A stretch of DNA of 64,000 bases from Burkholderiales bacterium. Its GTDB lineage: Bacteria; Pseudomonadota; Gammaproteobacteria; Burkholderiales; SG8-39. The translations under genes were made by a program, and so were the position numbers. The stretch is taken from contig JAOSJV010000001.1 in NCBI GenBank assembly GCA_027493935.1, forward strand, positions 620,001 to 684,000, written 5' to 3'. Position 1 is the first letter of the stretch; each line of letters opens with the position of its first letter. The notes beneath the pieces are model-generated. The model made no database searches. It was not told the origin of the DNA and saw nothing but the letters and a program-made list of their open reading frames with translations. Below, one piece after another: positions 9,297 to 18,168 of the stretch.

Positions 9297-10521
9297 ATGA
9301 CCAGCACGGCCAGCAGGATCGGCGTCGCGGCGCTCGTCGCCGGCGCCGCGCTTTCGTGGAGCGCAACCGCGCAGGAGCCGATCAGGATCGGCTATGCCGC
9401 CGACATGTCCGGCGTGTGCGGACCGCTCGTCGACGGCGCGACCAAGGCGTTCCGGCTCGGCGTCGAGGAGCTCAACAAGGCCGGCGGACTCGCCGGCCGC
9501 AAGATCGAGGTGATCGAGCGCGACACCAAGACCAAGCCCGACGAGGGCGCCAAGGAGGTCCGCGACCTGGTCATCAACCACAAGGTCCACGTGGTCACCG
9601 GCGTGTGCTCCTCGGCGGTGCTGCTCGCCGGGACCGCGGTGGCGGGCGAGTTCAAGACGCCTTACTACACCGGGATCGGCGCCACCCAGACCGCCAACCT
9701 CGAGCGCTGGCATCCGTACTACTGGCAGACCCAGCCGAATGCGCTGATGGAAGCGGTGGCCGCCGCCGAGTACGTGGCGCGCAACAAGGAGTGGAAGAAG
9801 ATCGTTCCGCTCGCCTACGACTACGAATGGGGTCACACCTCGGTAAACGCGTTCACCGCGCATCTCAAGAAGCTGCGGCCGGACGTGGAGATCGCGCCGA
9901 TGGTGCCGGTGAAGCTCGGCGAGACCAACCTCACCTCCTACATCACCGCGGTGCTGGCGCAGAAGCCGCACGCGGTTTACGGCGCGATCTTCGGCGGCGG
10001 TCTGGTGAACCTGGTCAAGCAGGGCAAGAGCTTCCGGATTCTTCGAGCAGACCAACCTGGTGACGCTCACCACGGTCGATTTCCTGCAGAGCATGGGCGC
10101 GGACATGCCGGCCAAGGGCGTTCACGGCTTCTCGCGCGCGCCGTTCTACGCCCTGCTCGACAACCCCAAGACGAAGGCGTTCGTCGACACGTACAAGGCG
10201 CGCTACGGCAAGGACCCGGACGACTGGGCGGTGCTCGCATACGACGGCCTGATGTTCTTCGCCGCGGCGGTGCGCAAGGCGAACAGCGCCAAGGCCGACG
10301 ACATCATGAAGGCGATCACCTCGATCCGGTATGACGGCCTGCGCGGGACGATGACGGTGCGCGCGCTCGACGGGCAGATGGACGCGCCCTCTTGGGTGGG
10401 GCGGGTCGGCAAGGACCCGAAGTACCCGTACATGGTGCTGCAGGACGTGGTGCGCATCGGGGCCGAACGCACCATGCTGCCCGAAGAGACGGTCAAGGCG
10501 CTGCGCGCCAAGGCCAAGTAG
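9297..10521 (+). CDS. LivK-type periplasmic substrate-binding protein (one frame break)
   Basis: Periplasmic binding protein of a branched-chain amino acid/aromatic acid ABC importer, about 407 aa. It has a signal peptide at the N-terminus (basic start, hydrophobic run, cleavage near SATAQ-EP). The two-lobed type I fold is indicated by IRIGYAADMSGVCGPL and AGGLAGRKIEVIERDTK. A break near 10035 contains one extra base; the frame continues as GFFEQTNLVTLT. ATG at 9297 follows a strong AGGAGGAGA box. It is followed by a hairpin and livH, livM, livG, livF. The neighbouring badI and CoA ligase suggest the ligand is a cyclic or aromatic carboxylate rather than an amino acid; this is inference. Confidence 0.88.
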
Positions 10522-10539
10522 TCCTTCGCCGCAGGGCCG

Positions 10540-10566
10540 CCGCGGCCGCCGCTCCGGCGGCCGCGG
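10540..10566 (+). other. Intercistronic stem-loop between binding protein and permease genes
   Basis: Eleven-base GC arms (10540-10550 and 10556-10566) with a five-base loop, 19 bases past the binding-protein stop. Such hairpins commonly protect or attenuate transcripts so that the binding protein is made in excess over the membrane parts. No T run, so not a complete intrinsic terminator. Confidence 0.5.
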
Positions 10567-10578
10567 GCCGTTCGCGCC

Positions 10579-11448
10579 ATGGTCGCCGTCCAGATCGTCA
10601 ACGGGCTGATGGAAGGGATGATGCTCTTCCTGATCGCCTCCGGTCTCACGCTGATCTTCGGCATCACGCGTATCGTCAATTTCGCGCACGGCTCGCTCTA
10701 CATGCTGGGCGCGTTCCTCACCTACCAGCTGGTATCGCACTTCGCGCCCGGGTCGCTCGGCGGCTTCGCGGCGTCGGTGCTGCTCGCCGCGCTCGCGGTG
10801 GCCGCGCTTGGCACGCTGTTCGAGATCCTGGTGCTGCGGCGAATCTACGGCGCCGACGACCTGATGCAGCTCATCATCACGGTGGCTCTGGTGCTGGTGC
10901 TGCGTGACGTCGTGCAGATGGCGTGGGGCCGCAACGACGTCGTCGTGCAGATGCCCGATGCGCTCGCCGGCGCGCTGCGCATCGGCGGCTCGTACTTCCC
11001 GGTGTTCCAGCTCGCGATCTTCGGCGCCGGCCTCGCCGTGCTGGCGGTGATGGTCGCGGTGATCCGCTACACCCGGGCCGGCATCCTGCTGCGGGCCGCG
11101 ACCGACGACCGCGGCATGGTGGCGCTGCTCGGTATCAACCAGGCGCGCATCTTCACCGCGGTCTTCGCGGTCGGCTCGTTCCTCGCCGGACTCGCGGGCG
11201 GCCTCGCCTCGCCGTTCGGCAACATCAACTACCTGCTCGACACCACGGTGATCGTCACCGCGTTCATCGTGGTGGTGATCGGGGGGCTCGGGAACCTGTA
11301 CGGCGCACTCGCCGCCGCGCTTGCCGTGGGCGTGCTCAAGGGGCTCGGAGTGCTGTACTACCCGCGTCTGTCGATGGTGTTGATCTTCCTGATCATGGCG
11401 GGCGTGCTGGTCGTGCGCTCGCTCGGGCGGCAGACGGTGGGCAAGTGA
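10579..11448 (+). CDS. livH: ABC importer permease, LivH type
   Basis: First membrane permease of the importer, 289 aa, about eight hydrophobic spans. Family signature: ITRIVNFAHGSLYMLGAF near residue 33 and the EAA-like loop TDDRGMVALLGINQARIF. Intact. ATG at 10579 follows the stem-loop by 12 bases. The stop overlaps the GTG of livM (GTGA), typical of translationally coupled Liv operons. Substrate as for the binding protein at 9297. Confidence 0.92.
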   Translation: MVAVQIVNGLMEGMMLFLIASGLTLIFGITRIVNFAHGSLYMLGAFLTYQLVSHFAPGSLGGFAASVLLAALAVAALGTLFEILVLRRIYGADDLMQLIITVALVLVLRDVVQMAWGRNDVVVQMPDALAGALRIGGSYFPVFQLAIFGAGLAVLAVMVAVIRYTRAGILLRAATDDRGMVALLGINQARIFTAVFAVGSFLAGLAGGLASPFGNINYLLDTTVIVTAFIVVVIGGLGNLYGALAAALAVGVLKGLGVLYYPRLSMVLIFLIMAGVLVVRSLGRQTVGK

Positions 11449-12395
11449 GGCCGGCTGAGTCCTCCGGGGCGGTGCAGTGGCGGCTGGTCGTGCCGGCCGT
11501 GCTGGGGGCGCTCGCCCTCCTGGCGACGCTCGGCCAGGGCGCTGCACTGGTGATCACCGACGTCCTGATCATGGTGCTGTTCGCCTCGAGCCTGAACCTC
11601 CTCACGAGCTACGGCGGCATGGTCTCGTTCGGCCACGCGGCGTACTTCGGGCTCGGCGCCTACGGTCTCGCGCTGCCGCTCGCAAAGCTCGGATTGCCGC
11701 TTTGGGCCGGTCTCGCACTCGGACCGCTCGCCGCCGCGCTCGGCGCGCTCGCCATCGGCGCGCTGTGCGTACGCCTCACCCACATCTATTTCGCGATGCT
11801 CACGCTCGCCTGCAGCGAGATCGTCTTCACCATCCTCTTCCAGGCCTACGACTACACTGGAGGCGATACCGGCATCACGAAGTTCATGGCGCCCCGCCTC
11901 GGACTCGATCCGCGGCTCTACGGCGCGCTGGTGCTCGCGATCGTGAGCGCCTGCCTGCTCCTCCTGTGGAAGGTGGTGCGCTCGCCGATCGGCCTGGCGA
12001 TCCGCGCGGTGGGCGAGGAGCCGCATCGCGCGGCGGCGCTCGGTTACAGCCCGCGCATGGTGCAGCTCGTCGCTTTCGTGATCGCGGGCACGCTGGCCGG
12101 CGTCGCCGGCACGCTGTTCGCCGTCTACCAGGGCAACGCGTTTCCGGACTACGCCGGCATCGGCTTCACCATCGACGCGCTGGTAATGGTGGTGATCGGT
12201 GGGTTGCACAGTTTCGCCGGCGGCGTCTACGGCGCGGTGATCTACACCCTGCTCAAGACATTCGTGTCGCGTTACGTGACCGAGTGGGAGCTGGTGATCG
12301 GACTGATCTTGCTCGCCGTCGTGCTCGTCTCGCCCGCCGGCGTCGCCGGCGGGCTCGGCCGGCTCGGGCACGCGCTTGGCCGACGGTCCGCATGA
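11445..12395 (+). CDS. livM: ABC importer permease, LivM type
   Basis: Second membrane permease, 316 aa. Signatures: SYGGMVSFGHAAYFGLGAYG and the cytoplasmic loop AIRAVGEEPHRAAALGY. Multiple hydrophobic spans throughout. Start is GTG at 11445 overlapping the livH stop; no other start gives coupling. Its TGA overlaps the ATG of livG. No frame break. Confidence 0.92.
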   Translation: MRPAESSGAVQWRLVVPAVLGALALLATLGQGAALVITDVLIMVLFASSLNLLTSYGGMVSFGHAAYFGLGAYGLALPLAKLGLPLWAGLALGPLAAALGALAIGALCVRLTHIYFAMLTLACSEIVFTILFQAYDYTGGDTGITKFMAPRLGLDPRLYGALVLAIVSACLLLLWKVVRSPIGLAIRAVGEEPHRAAALGYSPRMVQLVAFVIAGTLAGVAGTLFAVYQGNAFPDYAGIGFTIDALVMVVIGGLHSFAGGVYGAVIYTLLKTFVSRYVTEWELVIGLILLAVVLVSPAGVAGGLGRLGHALGRRSA

Positions 12396-13147
12396 GCGAG
12401 ACCCCGCTCCTCGTCGCCCGCAACATCCACAAGACCTATGGCCGGTTCGTCGCGCTCGCCGGCGTCGACATGGCGCTCGCACGCGGCGAGCGGCGCGCGC
12501 TGATCGGTCCGAACGGCGCCGGCAAGACCACCCTCGTCAGCGTGATCGGCGGCCAGCAGCCGGGGGGGGCGGGCGGCACGGTGCTGTTCGACGGACGCGA
12601 TATCTCCGGAGCGACGCCGCAGGCGATCGCACGGCTTGGTATCGGCCGTACCTTCCAGATCAGCCGTACCTTCCGCAAGCTGACTGTGCTCGAGAACATG
12701 CTGGCGGCGCTGCTAGGAAACGGCGGCGGAGCCTTCGCGCTGAGCGCGCGCCGGCTGCGCGAGCTGCGCGCGCCGGCGCTGGCGATGCTCCGCGAAGTCG
12801 GTCTCGCCGAGTTCGCGCGCGAGCCGGCCGAGGCGATCAGCCACGGCGACCGCAAGCGCCTGGAGTTCGGCATGGTGCTCGCCACGCGGCCGCGCTTGCT
12901 GCTGCTCGACGAGCCCACCGCGGGCATGGGGCTCGCCGAGCGCAGCGCGCTGATGGAGATGATGGTGCGCCACATCGCCGAACGCGATATAACGCTGCTC
13001 TTCGTCGAGCACGACATCGACATCGTTTTCCGCTTCGCCGACGTCATCACCGTCATGGCGCGCGGCAAGGTCTTCGCCGAGGGCACGCCGGCCGAGATCG
13101 CGGCCGACCGCGCGGTGCAGGACATCTATCTCGGCGCGCGCCATTGA
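12392..13147 (+). CDS. livG: ABC importer ATPase, LivG type
   Basis: Cytoplasmic ATPase, 251 aa. Walker A GPNGAGKTTLVSVIGG, signature region ISHGDRKRLEFGMVLA (with D in place of the common Q), Walker B LLLLDEPTAGM, and H-loop FVEHDIDIVFRFAD. Ends with the family tail VQDIYLGARH. ATGA overlap with livM. Partners with livF two bases downstream. Confidence 0.93.
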   Translation: MSETPLLVARNIHKTYGRFVALAGVDMALARGERRALIGPNGAGKTTLVSVIGGQQPGGAGGTVLFDGRDISGATPQAIARLGIGRTFQISRTFRKLTVLENMLAALLGNGGGAFALSARRLRELRAPALAMLREVGLAEFAREPAEAISHGDRKRLEFGMVLATRPRLLLLDEPTAGMGLAERSALMEMMVRHIAERDITLLFVEHDIDIVFRFADVITVMARGKVFAEGTPAEIAADRAVQDIYLGARH

Positions 13148-13149
13148 CG

Positions 13150-13869
13150 ATGCTAGAGATCCGCGATCTGCATGCCGCCTACGGGCGCAGCGCGGCGCTG
13201 CACGGCGTGAGTTTGTCGGTCGGGCCCGGCGAGGTCGTGTGTCTCGTCGGGCGAAACGGCGTCGGCAAGACGAGCACGCTGCGCGCCGTGGTGCAGGAGC
13301 TGATCCAGGTCACCGGCGGGGCGGTGCTGCTCGACGGCGCGAGCCTGGCCGGTCTGCCGCCGCACCAGGTGATTCGACGCGGCATCGGCTACGTGCCGGA
13401 AGATCGCCGCGTGTTCGCCAGCCTCACGGTGGCCGAGAACCTGCGCGTGCCGGTTGCGCCGGCGCGCGGCGCGGCGGCGCGCTGGACGCTCGGCGCGGTC
13501 TACGGGCTGTTCCCCCAGCTGCGCGAATACCGCGGCCGCGTCGCCGGCGTGATGAGCGGCGGCGAGCAGCAGATGCTCTCGATCGCGCGATCGCTGCTCA
13601 CCAACCCGCGGCTGCTGCTGCTCGACGAGCCGCACGAGGGTCTCGCCCCGCGAGTGGTCGACGAGATCATCGCCGCGCTGCTCGCGCTCAAGCGCGAAGG
13701 CGTGTCGATGCTGATTTCGGAACAGTCGGTGCGCACGATCAAGGCGTGCGCCGACCGGGTGTACGTGATCGACAAGGGCGTCACGGTGTACCACGGCACG
13801 CCGGCCGAGTTCGAGGCAAACCCGGAGGTCGCCAGGCGCTATCTGATGGTTGCCGAGCAGGGAGGCTGA
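13150..13869 (+). CDS. livF: ABC importer ATPase, LivF type
   Basis: Second ATPase, 239 aa. Walker A GRNGVGKTSTLRAV, signature VMSGGEQQMLSIARSL, Walker B LLLLDEPHEGLAP, and switch histidine replaced by Q as usual in LivF (ISEQSVRTI). Follows livG after two bases; ATG at 13150. Immediately followed by a Dabb-domain gene with its own GGAGG box. Confidence 0.93.
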   Translation: MLEIRDLHAAYGRSAALHGVSLSVGPGEVVCLVGRNGVGKTSTLRAVVQELIQVTGGAVLLDGASLAGLPPHQVIRRGIGYVPEDRRVFASLTVAENLRVPVAPARGAAARWTLGAVYGLFPQLREYRGRVAGVMSGGEQQMLSIARSLLTNPRLLLLDEPHEGLAPRVVDEIIAALLALKREGVSMLISEQSVRTIKACADRVYVIDKGVTVYHGTPAEFEANPEVARRYLMVAEQGG

Positions 13870-13870
13870 G

Positions 13871-14200
13871 ATGTTCTATCACGTCGTCATGATGCGCTAC
13901 ACCGACCGGGCCAACGTGGAGTTCCATCGGCGGATCGAGGCGTTCGCCGAGCGCGTGCGTGCCGAGTGCGCCGGAATCGTCCACTACGACTACGGCGCCA
14001 ACGTCGCCGGCCGCGGCAAAGGCTACGACTGGGTGATTGCGGGCGTGTTCGATTCGAGCGCTGCGCACGACGCCTACCAGGTTTCACCGCCGCATCAGGA
14101 GATGAAAGCCTACATGATGCCGTTCATCGCCGACTTGGTGGTGTGCGACATGGACGTGCCGCAGCCGGCGCCGGTCGCGCCGGCTCGGGGCGGGCGTTAG
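13871..14200 (+). CDS. Dabb (stress-responsive A/B barrel) domain protein
   Basis: Small cytoplasmic protein, 109 aa, with the dimeric alpha-beta barrel pattern: FYHVVMMRYTDRANVEF at the start, HYDYGANVAGRGKGYDWV in the middle, and HDAYQVSPPHQEMKAYM. Such proteins bind or transform small aromatic or polyketide-like compounds in some pathways; here it ends a transporter operon next to a CoA ligase, so a role in the same catabolism is plausible. Start ATG 13871 with GGAGG seven bases upstream. Confidence 0.75.
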   Translation: MFYHVVMMRYTDRANVEFHRRIEAFAERVRAECAGIVHYDYGANVAGRGKGYDWVIAGVFDSSAAHDAYQVSPPHQEMKAYMMPFIADLVVCDMDVPQPAPVAPARGGR

Positions 14201-14238
14201 CAACGGGCCGGTGCGGCGCGGCCGCGGGGAGGCAAGCG

Positions 14239-16195
14239 ATGGACAGCACACGAGCGAGCGAGCCGGGGCAGGTCGTCTGGCGCCCCGACGAGGCGATCCG
14301 CCGGCAGGCGAACCTGACGGCCTTCATGACCGCGCACGGCATCGCCGACTACGATGCGCTCAACCGCCGCTCGGTAGAGCAGCCGGATTGGTTCTGGAAC
14401 GCGCTCATCTCCTGGTTCGGCCTGCGCTTCGGCACGCCCTACGAGGCGGTGCTCGACCTCTCCGCGGGCGCGCCCTGGGCGAGGTGGTGTGTCGGCGGCA
14501 CCACGAACATCGTCGCCAACTGCCTCGACCGGCACCGCGGCACGCCAACCATGGACAAGCCCGCGCTCGAGTGGGAGGGCGAGGACGGCGCGCGACGCAC
14601 GCTCACCTACGCCGAGCTCGACGCCGCAGTGTGCCGGCTCGCGGGCGCGCTGCGCCGTCTCGGGCTCGGCCACGGCGATGTCGTCGCGATCTACATGCCG
14701 ATGGTGCCGGAGGTAGCGGTCGCGTTCCTGGCCATTGCCAAGATCGGCGCGATCGTGCTGCCCCTTTTCTCCGGGTTCGGCGCGAGCGCGGTGGCTGCCC
14801 GACTGAACGACGGCGGCGCGCGGGCGGTGGTGACCGCCGACGGCACGCAGCGGCGCGGCAAGCCGGTCGCACTGAAGCCGGTGATCGACGAGGTGGCCGC
14901 TGCCGTGCCCGCGCTCGAGCGGGTGATCGTGCTTCGGCACGTCGGGCTCGACACGCCGATGTCGCCACGGCGCGACCTGTGGTGGCACGAGGCGCTCGCC
15001 GGCATGCCGGACACGGCGCCGACCAAGGAGGTGCCGGCCGACGATCCGCTGATCCTGATCTTCACCTCGGGCACCACCGGCAAGGCGAAGGGCGCGGTGC
15101 TCACCCACTGCGGCTTCGCGGCGAAGCTCGCGCTCGACCTCGGCCTATGCATGGACTTCAGCCGAGCGACCGGCTGTTGTGGATGAGCGACATGGGCTGG
15201 CTGGTCGGACCGATCATCGTCGCCGGGCCGACGCTGCTCGGCGGCACGGTGGTGATGGCCGAGGGCGCGCCCGACTATCCGGAGCGCGGCCGCATCTGGC
15301 GTCTGGTGCAGGACTTCCGGGTGAGCTTCCTCGGCATCGCGCCCACCATCGCACGTGCGCTGATGCAGTACGGCGACGTCGAGGTCGCGCGGTACGACCG
15401 GTCGTCGCTGCGCATCGTCGCTTCGACCGGCGAGCCATGGAACCCCGACTCCTGGCTTTGGGTGTTCAATACCGTCGGCGGCGCGCGTGTGCCGATCATC
15501 AACTACTCCGGGGGCACCGAGATCGGCGGCGGCATCCTGACCGGCACCGTGCTGCATCCGCTCAAGCCCTGCTCGTTCGCCGGGTCGTGCCCCGGCATGG
15601 GCGCCGACGTGGTCGACGCCAGCGGCAATCCGGTGCCGCGCGGCGAGGTCGGCGAGCTGGTGATGCGGGTGCCATCGATGGGACTCACGCGCGGGCTGTG
15701 GAAGGAGCCGGAGCGCTACCTGGAGAGCTACTGGAAGGTCATTCCGGGGATGTGGGTGCACGGCGACTTCGCATCGATCGACGCCGACGGGTTCTGGTAC
15801 GTGCACGGGCGTTCGGACGACACCATCAAGGTCGCCGGCAAGCGCGTCGGGCCGGCCGAGATCGAGTCGGTGCTGCTCGCCACCGGCAAGGTCGCCGAGG
15901 CGGCGGCCATCGGCACGGCCGACGAGGTGAAGGGCCAAGCCGTGGTGTGCGTGTGCGTCGCGCGCGAAGCGGGGCCGACGCTCGCCGATGAGCTTTCGCA
16001 GGCCGTCGCGCGCAAGCTCGGCGCCCCTTCCGGCCGCGCTCGATCGTGTTCGTTACCGATCTGCCGAAGACCCGCAACATGAAGATCATGCGGCGCGTGG
16101 TCCGCTCGGTGCTCGAAGGGCGCGACCCCGGCGACCTCTCGGCACTGGTCAACCCGGACGCGGTCGCCGAGCTACGGCGCCTGGCGGACGTCTGA
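14239..16195 (+). CDS. Acetyl-CoA-synthetase-like acyl-CoA ligase (two frame breaks)
   Basis: ATP-dependent carboxylate-CoA ligase, about 651 aa. The N-terminal ACS-type region is WFWNALISWFGLRFGT; AMP-binding core FTSGTTGKAKGAVLTH; A5 motif YSGGTEIGGGIL; hinge/C-terminal domain GRSDDTIKVAGKRVGPAEIES. The catalytic lysine-bearing tail follows in LPKTRNMKIMRRVVRS. Breaks: near 15165 one C missing (FQPSDRLLWMSD), and near 16025 one C missing in a C run. Length and N-terminal region place it with acetyl/propionyl/acetoacetyl-CoA synthetases rather than with the shorter benzoate ligases. The substrate is not determinable; position after the badI-liv genes suggests activation of an imported acid. 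Confidence 0.82.
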
Positions 16196-16382
16196 CGCGG
16201 CCCCCGGGCGCACGGCAGCGGCGCATGCGCTGTACAGAGAGCGATCGGCCGGTCTTGCCCGGCACGACGCGCCGTCCGTTCCGTTGCCGCACGATCGTGA
16301 GCTGCGCCGTGGCTTGGCCCACGATCCTCCACCCGCCGCGATCCGCCGGGCGCGCCCGCGCGCGGCCGCTTGGCTGCGCGTC

Positions 16383-16673
16383 ATGACGTCCGGCACGTAT
16401 GCGTCGCGCGGGCGCGCCTCGGCGGACACCGCGAGCGAGGGCGGCAGAATCGCGCTCCTGCTCGAGCGCGACGGGCCGGCGGCGACCGTCGCCTGGGTGC
16501 GGCGCACAGCGCAGATCTACCGCCGCGCGGTCCTGCGTCGCGACGGCTACGGGCGCGAGTACCGTCGCGTGCTGATCGCGTCCTACTGCGAATTCAAGCG
16601 CTGGCTGCGGCGCCCGCCGGCGCAATGCGAGCCGTGTCCGCCGCACTCAGCACCGCACGACCGTGCATCCTGA
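16383..16673 (+). CDS. Small hypothetical protein
   Basis: 96 aa reading frame; I do not recognise a named family. It looks protein-like rather than a shadow: the segment GRIALLLERDGPAATVAWV then RRTAQIYRRAVL and YRRVLIASYCEFKRWL is a helical, amphipathic pattern with a sensible composition. The ATG at 16383 is chosen over an earlier in-frame start at 16284, whose translation is arginine/proline rich and uninformative. The end overlaps the tail of the minus-strand gene at 16647 by 27 bases. No signal peptide. Confidence 0.45.
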   Translation: MTSGTYASRGRASADTASEGGRIALLLERDGPAATVAWVRRTAQIYRRAVLRRDGYGREYRRVLIASYCEFKRWLRRPPAQCEPCPPHSAPHDRAS

Positions 16674-17234
16674 TCCGGAGTGCCGGATCCGGCTCGCCGC
16701 GCCGTGCGCGCGATGCTCAAGGCATCTTTGCGAGTATGCGAACTTCCCGGTCCGTCCCTCGAGCACCACGCTCACGTCGTTCGTGTCGTAGCCGCCGACG
16801 ACGCTCCAGTAGGGTCCGGGCTTCGCCGTCGCCTGGCCCATCACGATGAGCGACATGGCGGCCTTGCCCTTGAGCACCAGGCCGTTCTTCTTCGCCTCGG
16901 CCATCGCCTGGCCGCTGTCGACGAATTCCTGTCCGACCGGATCCTTGACGTGCGGCCGCACCTCGAGCGTCCCGGCGATCTTGCCGCCCTTGATCTCGAC
17001 CGAGTAGCCCTGCGTCGCCTTCGGCGAGTGGAAGAGATAGTCCCACTTCGCCGCCCTGCCCGAAGCATCGGCCGCAAGGGTCGAGACGCTGACCAGCGCG
17101 GCGTCGGACTGCCACTTCTTCGCCGAAGCGGCAGCGGCGGCGAGGCCGGCGCGGGCAGTGTCGTTGGCGGCAGCCGCCTGCGGCAGCAGGCTGGCTAAGG
17201 CGGCAACCGCGAGTGCGACGGCGAAGCGGATCAT
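16647..17234 (-). CDS. Exported protein of unknown function
   Basis: Predicted periplasmic protein, about 195 aa. The N-terminus MIRFAVALAVAALASL with a following AAA-AND site is a clear signal peptide. The mature part has the regular pattern DYLFHSPKATQGYSVEIKG and GPYWSVVGGYDTNDVSVVL, suggesting a beta-rich domain; no named family recognised. The last 30 residues (after TGKFAYSQ) are arginine/serine rich and may reflect an unseen frame break, so the true C-terminus is uncertain. The start at 17234 is preferred to 17246 because it begins directly at the signal peptide. Divergent from the MarR gene at 17393. Confidence 0.65.
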   Translation of the reverse strand: MIRFAVALAVAALASLLPQAAAANDTARAGLAAAAASAKKWQSDAALVSVSTLAADASGRAAKWDYLFHSPKATQGYSVEIKGGKIAGTLEVRPHVKDPVGQEFVDSGQAMAEAKKNGLVLKGKAAMSLIVMGQATAKPGPYWSVVGGYDTNDVSVVLEGRTGKFAYSQRCLEHRAHGAASRIRHSGSGCTVVRC

Positions 17235-17392
17235 CGACGGCTCCATTTCTTGAACGTTTGCGATCTTGCTGGGCGCGTGCTCCCCGCCGCCCGGGCGGAA
17301 TCGTACTGCAGTTCGCGCCGGCGGCGCGCGCCGGAATGTGGGAGGATTCGCGCCGCGGATCGCGCGGTGCGGCGACCCGCGGCGACCGCGGC

Positions 17393-17944
17393 ATGAGCAC
17401 AGAGCCGAACACAACCGGACTCGACCTTCTCGAGACGCCGGGGCATCTCCTGCGCAGATGCCAGCAGCGCGCGCACGAGATCTTCCGCGAGATGCTGGGC
17501 GGGTTCGGGCTCACCCAGCAGCAGACCGCGCTCTTGATCGCGCTCGCCCGGCGCTCCGACGCGAGCATCCAGGACCTCGCCGACGTGACCGGCACCGACC
17601 GCAACACGCTCGGGGACGTCGTGGCGCGGCTGATCGACCGCGGTCTGCTCGAGCGCCGCCGCGCGCCGGCCGACGCACGCGCCTACGAGCTGCGGGTCTC
17701 GGCGAGCGGTGCGCAGCTCCTCAGGCGCATGGCGCCGGGGCTCGCCGAGGTCCAGCGCCGGATCCTCGCGCCGCTCCGCCCGGCCGAGCGCGCGGCCTTC
17801 GTGCGCATGGCCCGGAGCATCGCGCTGCCCGACGCGGTACCCGCGTCCGCGACGCCTGGACGGCCGCGCCCGGCGGCGCGCCGCCGGAGCAGCGTGCGCC
17901 GCGGCACGGGGCGGCGCCGCACGCGCTCGGGAACCGCGGCGTAA
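17393..17944 (+). CDS. MarR-family transcriptional regulator
   Basis: Winged-helix regulator, 183 aa. HTH region LTQQQTALLIALARRSDASIQDLADVTG (given here by its ends, about residues 41-68), recognition helix around TDRNTLGDVVARLIDRG, and wing RRRAPADARAYELRVS. The C-terminal 35 residues are an arginine-rich extension that may be disordered. It precedes a molybdenum hydroxylase operon, and a near-perfect palindrome lies between them (18069-18088), so it likely controls that operon in response to an aromatic or CoA-thioester ligand; this last point is inference. Confidence 0.82.
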   Translation: MSTEPNTTGLDLLETPGHLLRRCQQRAHEIFREMLGGFGLTQQQTALLIALARRSDASIQDLADVTGTDRNTLGDVVARLIDRGLLERRRAPADARAYELRVSASGAQLLRRMAPGLAEVQRRILAPLRPAERAAFVRMARSIALPDAVPASATPGRPRPAARRRSSVRRGTGRRRTRSGTAA

Positions 17945-18068
17945 ACCGCGCTCGCGCGCGCATCCAGCAAGTCGTTGATTCCGCGCGATCCGGGCGCCCG
18001 CTTTGGCCGGAAGGGCATCGCCGCCCGGAGCGCCCCGGACCGGCGCCGGACGGGTCTGCGGCTTGCGA

Positions 18069-18088
18069 ATACAACGTGTACGTTGTAT
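18069..18088. promoter_or_regulatory. Palindromic operator, probable MarR-family site
   Basis: Inverted repeat ATACAACGT-GT-ACGTTGTAT: nine-base perfect arms, two-base spacer, in an AT-rich island within GC-rich DNA. It lies between the MarR gene (ends 17944) and the FAD subunit gene (18169), about 80 bases before its ATG. Symmetry and size fit a MarR dimer. Confidence 0.65.
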
Positions 18089-18168
18089 ATAGCCAGCAAG
18101 CGCTCGCGCCCGATCCCGCACCATCGCGGGGCCGCGCAGCGCGTGCGGCGTACTGGCGCGGAGGATCG

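Noticed and set aside
12983-12996. ModE-like CGATATAACG sequence inside livG
   Set aside because: It lies within a coding region, lacks the second arm and is not near a promoter.
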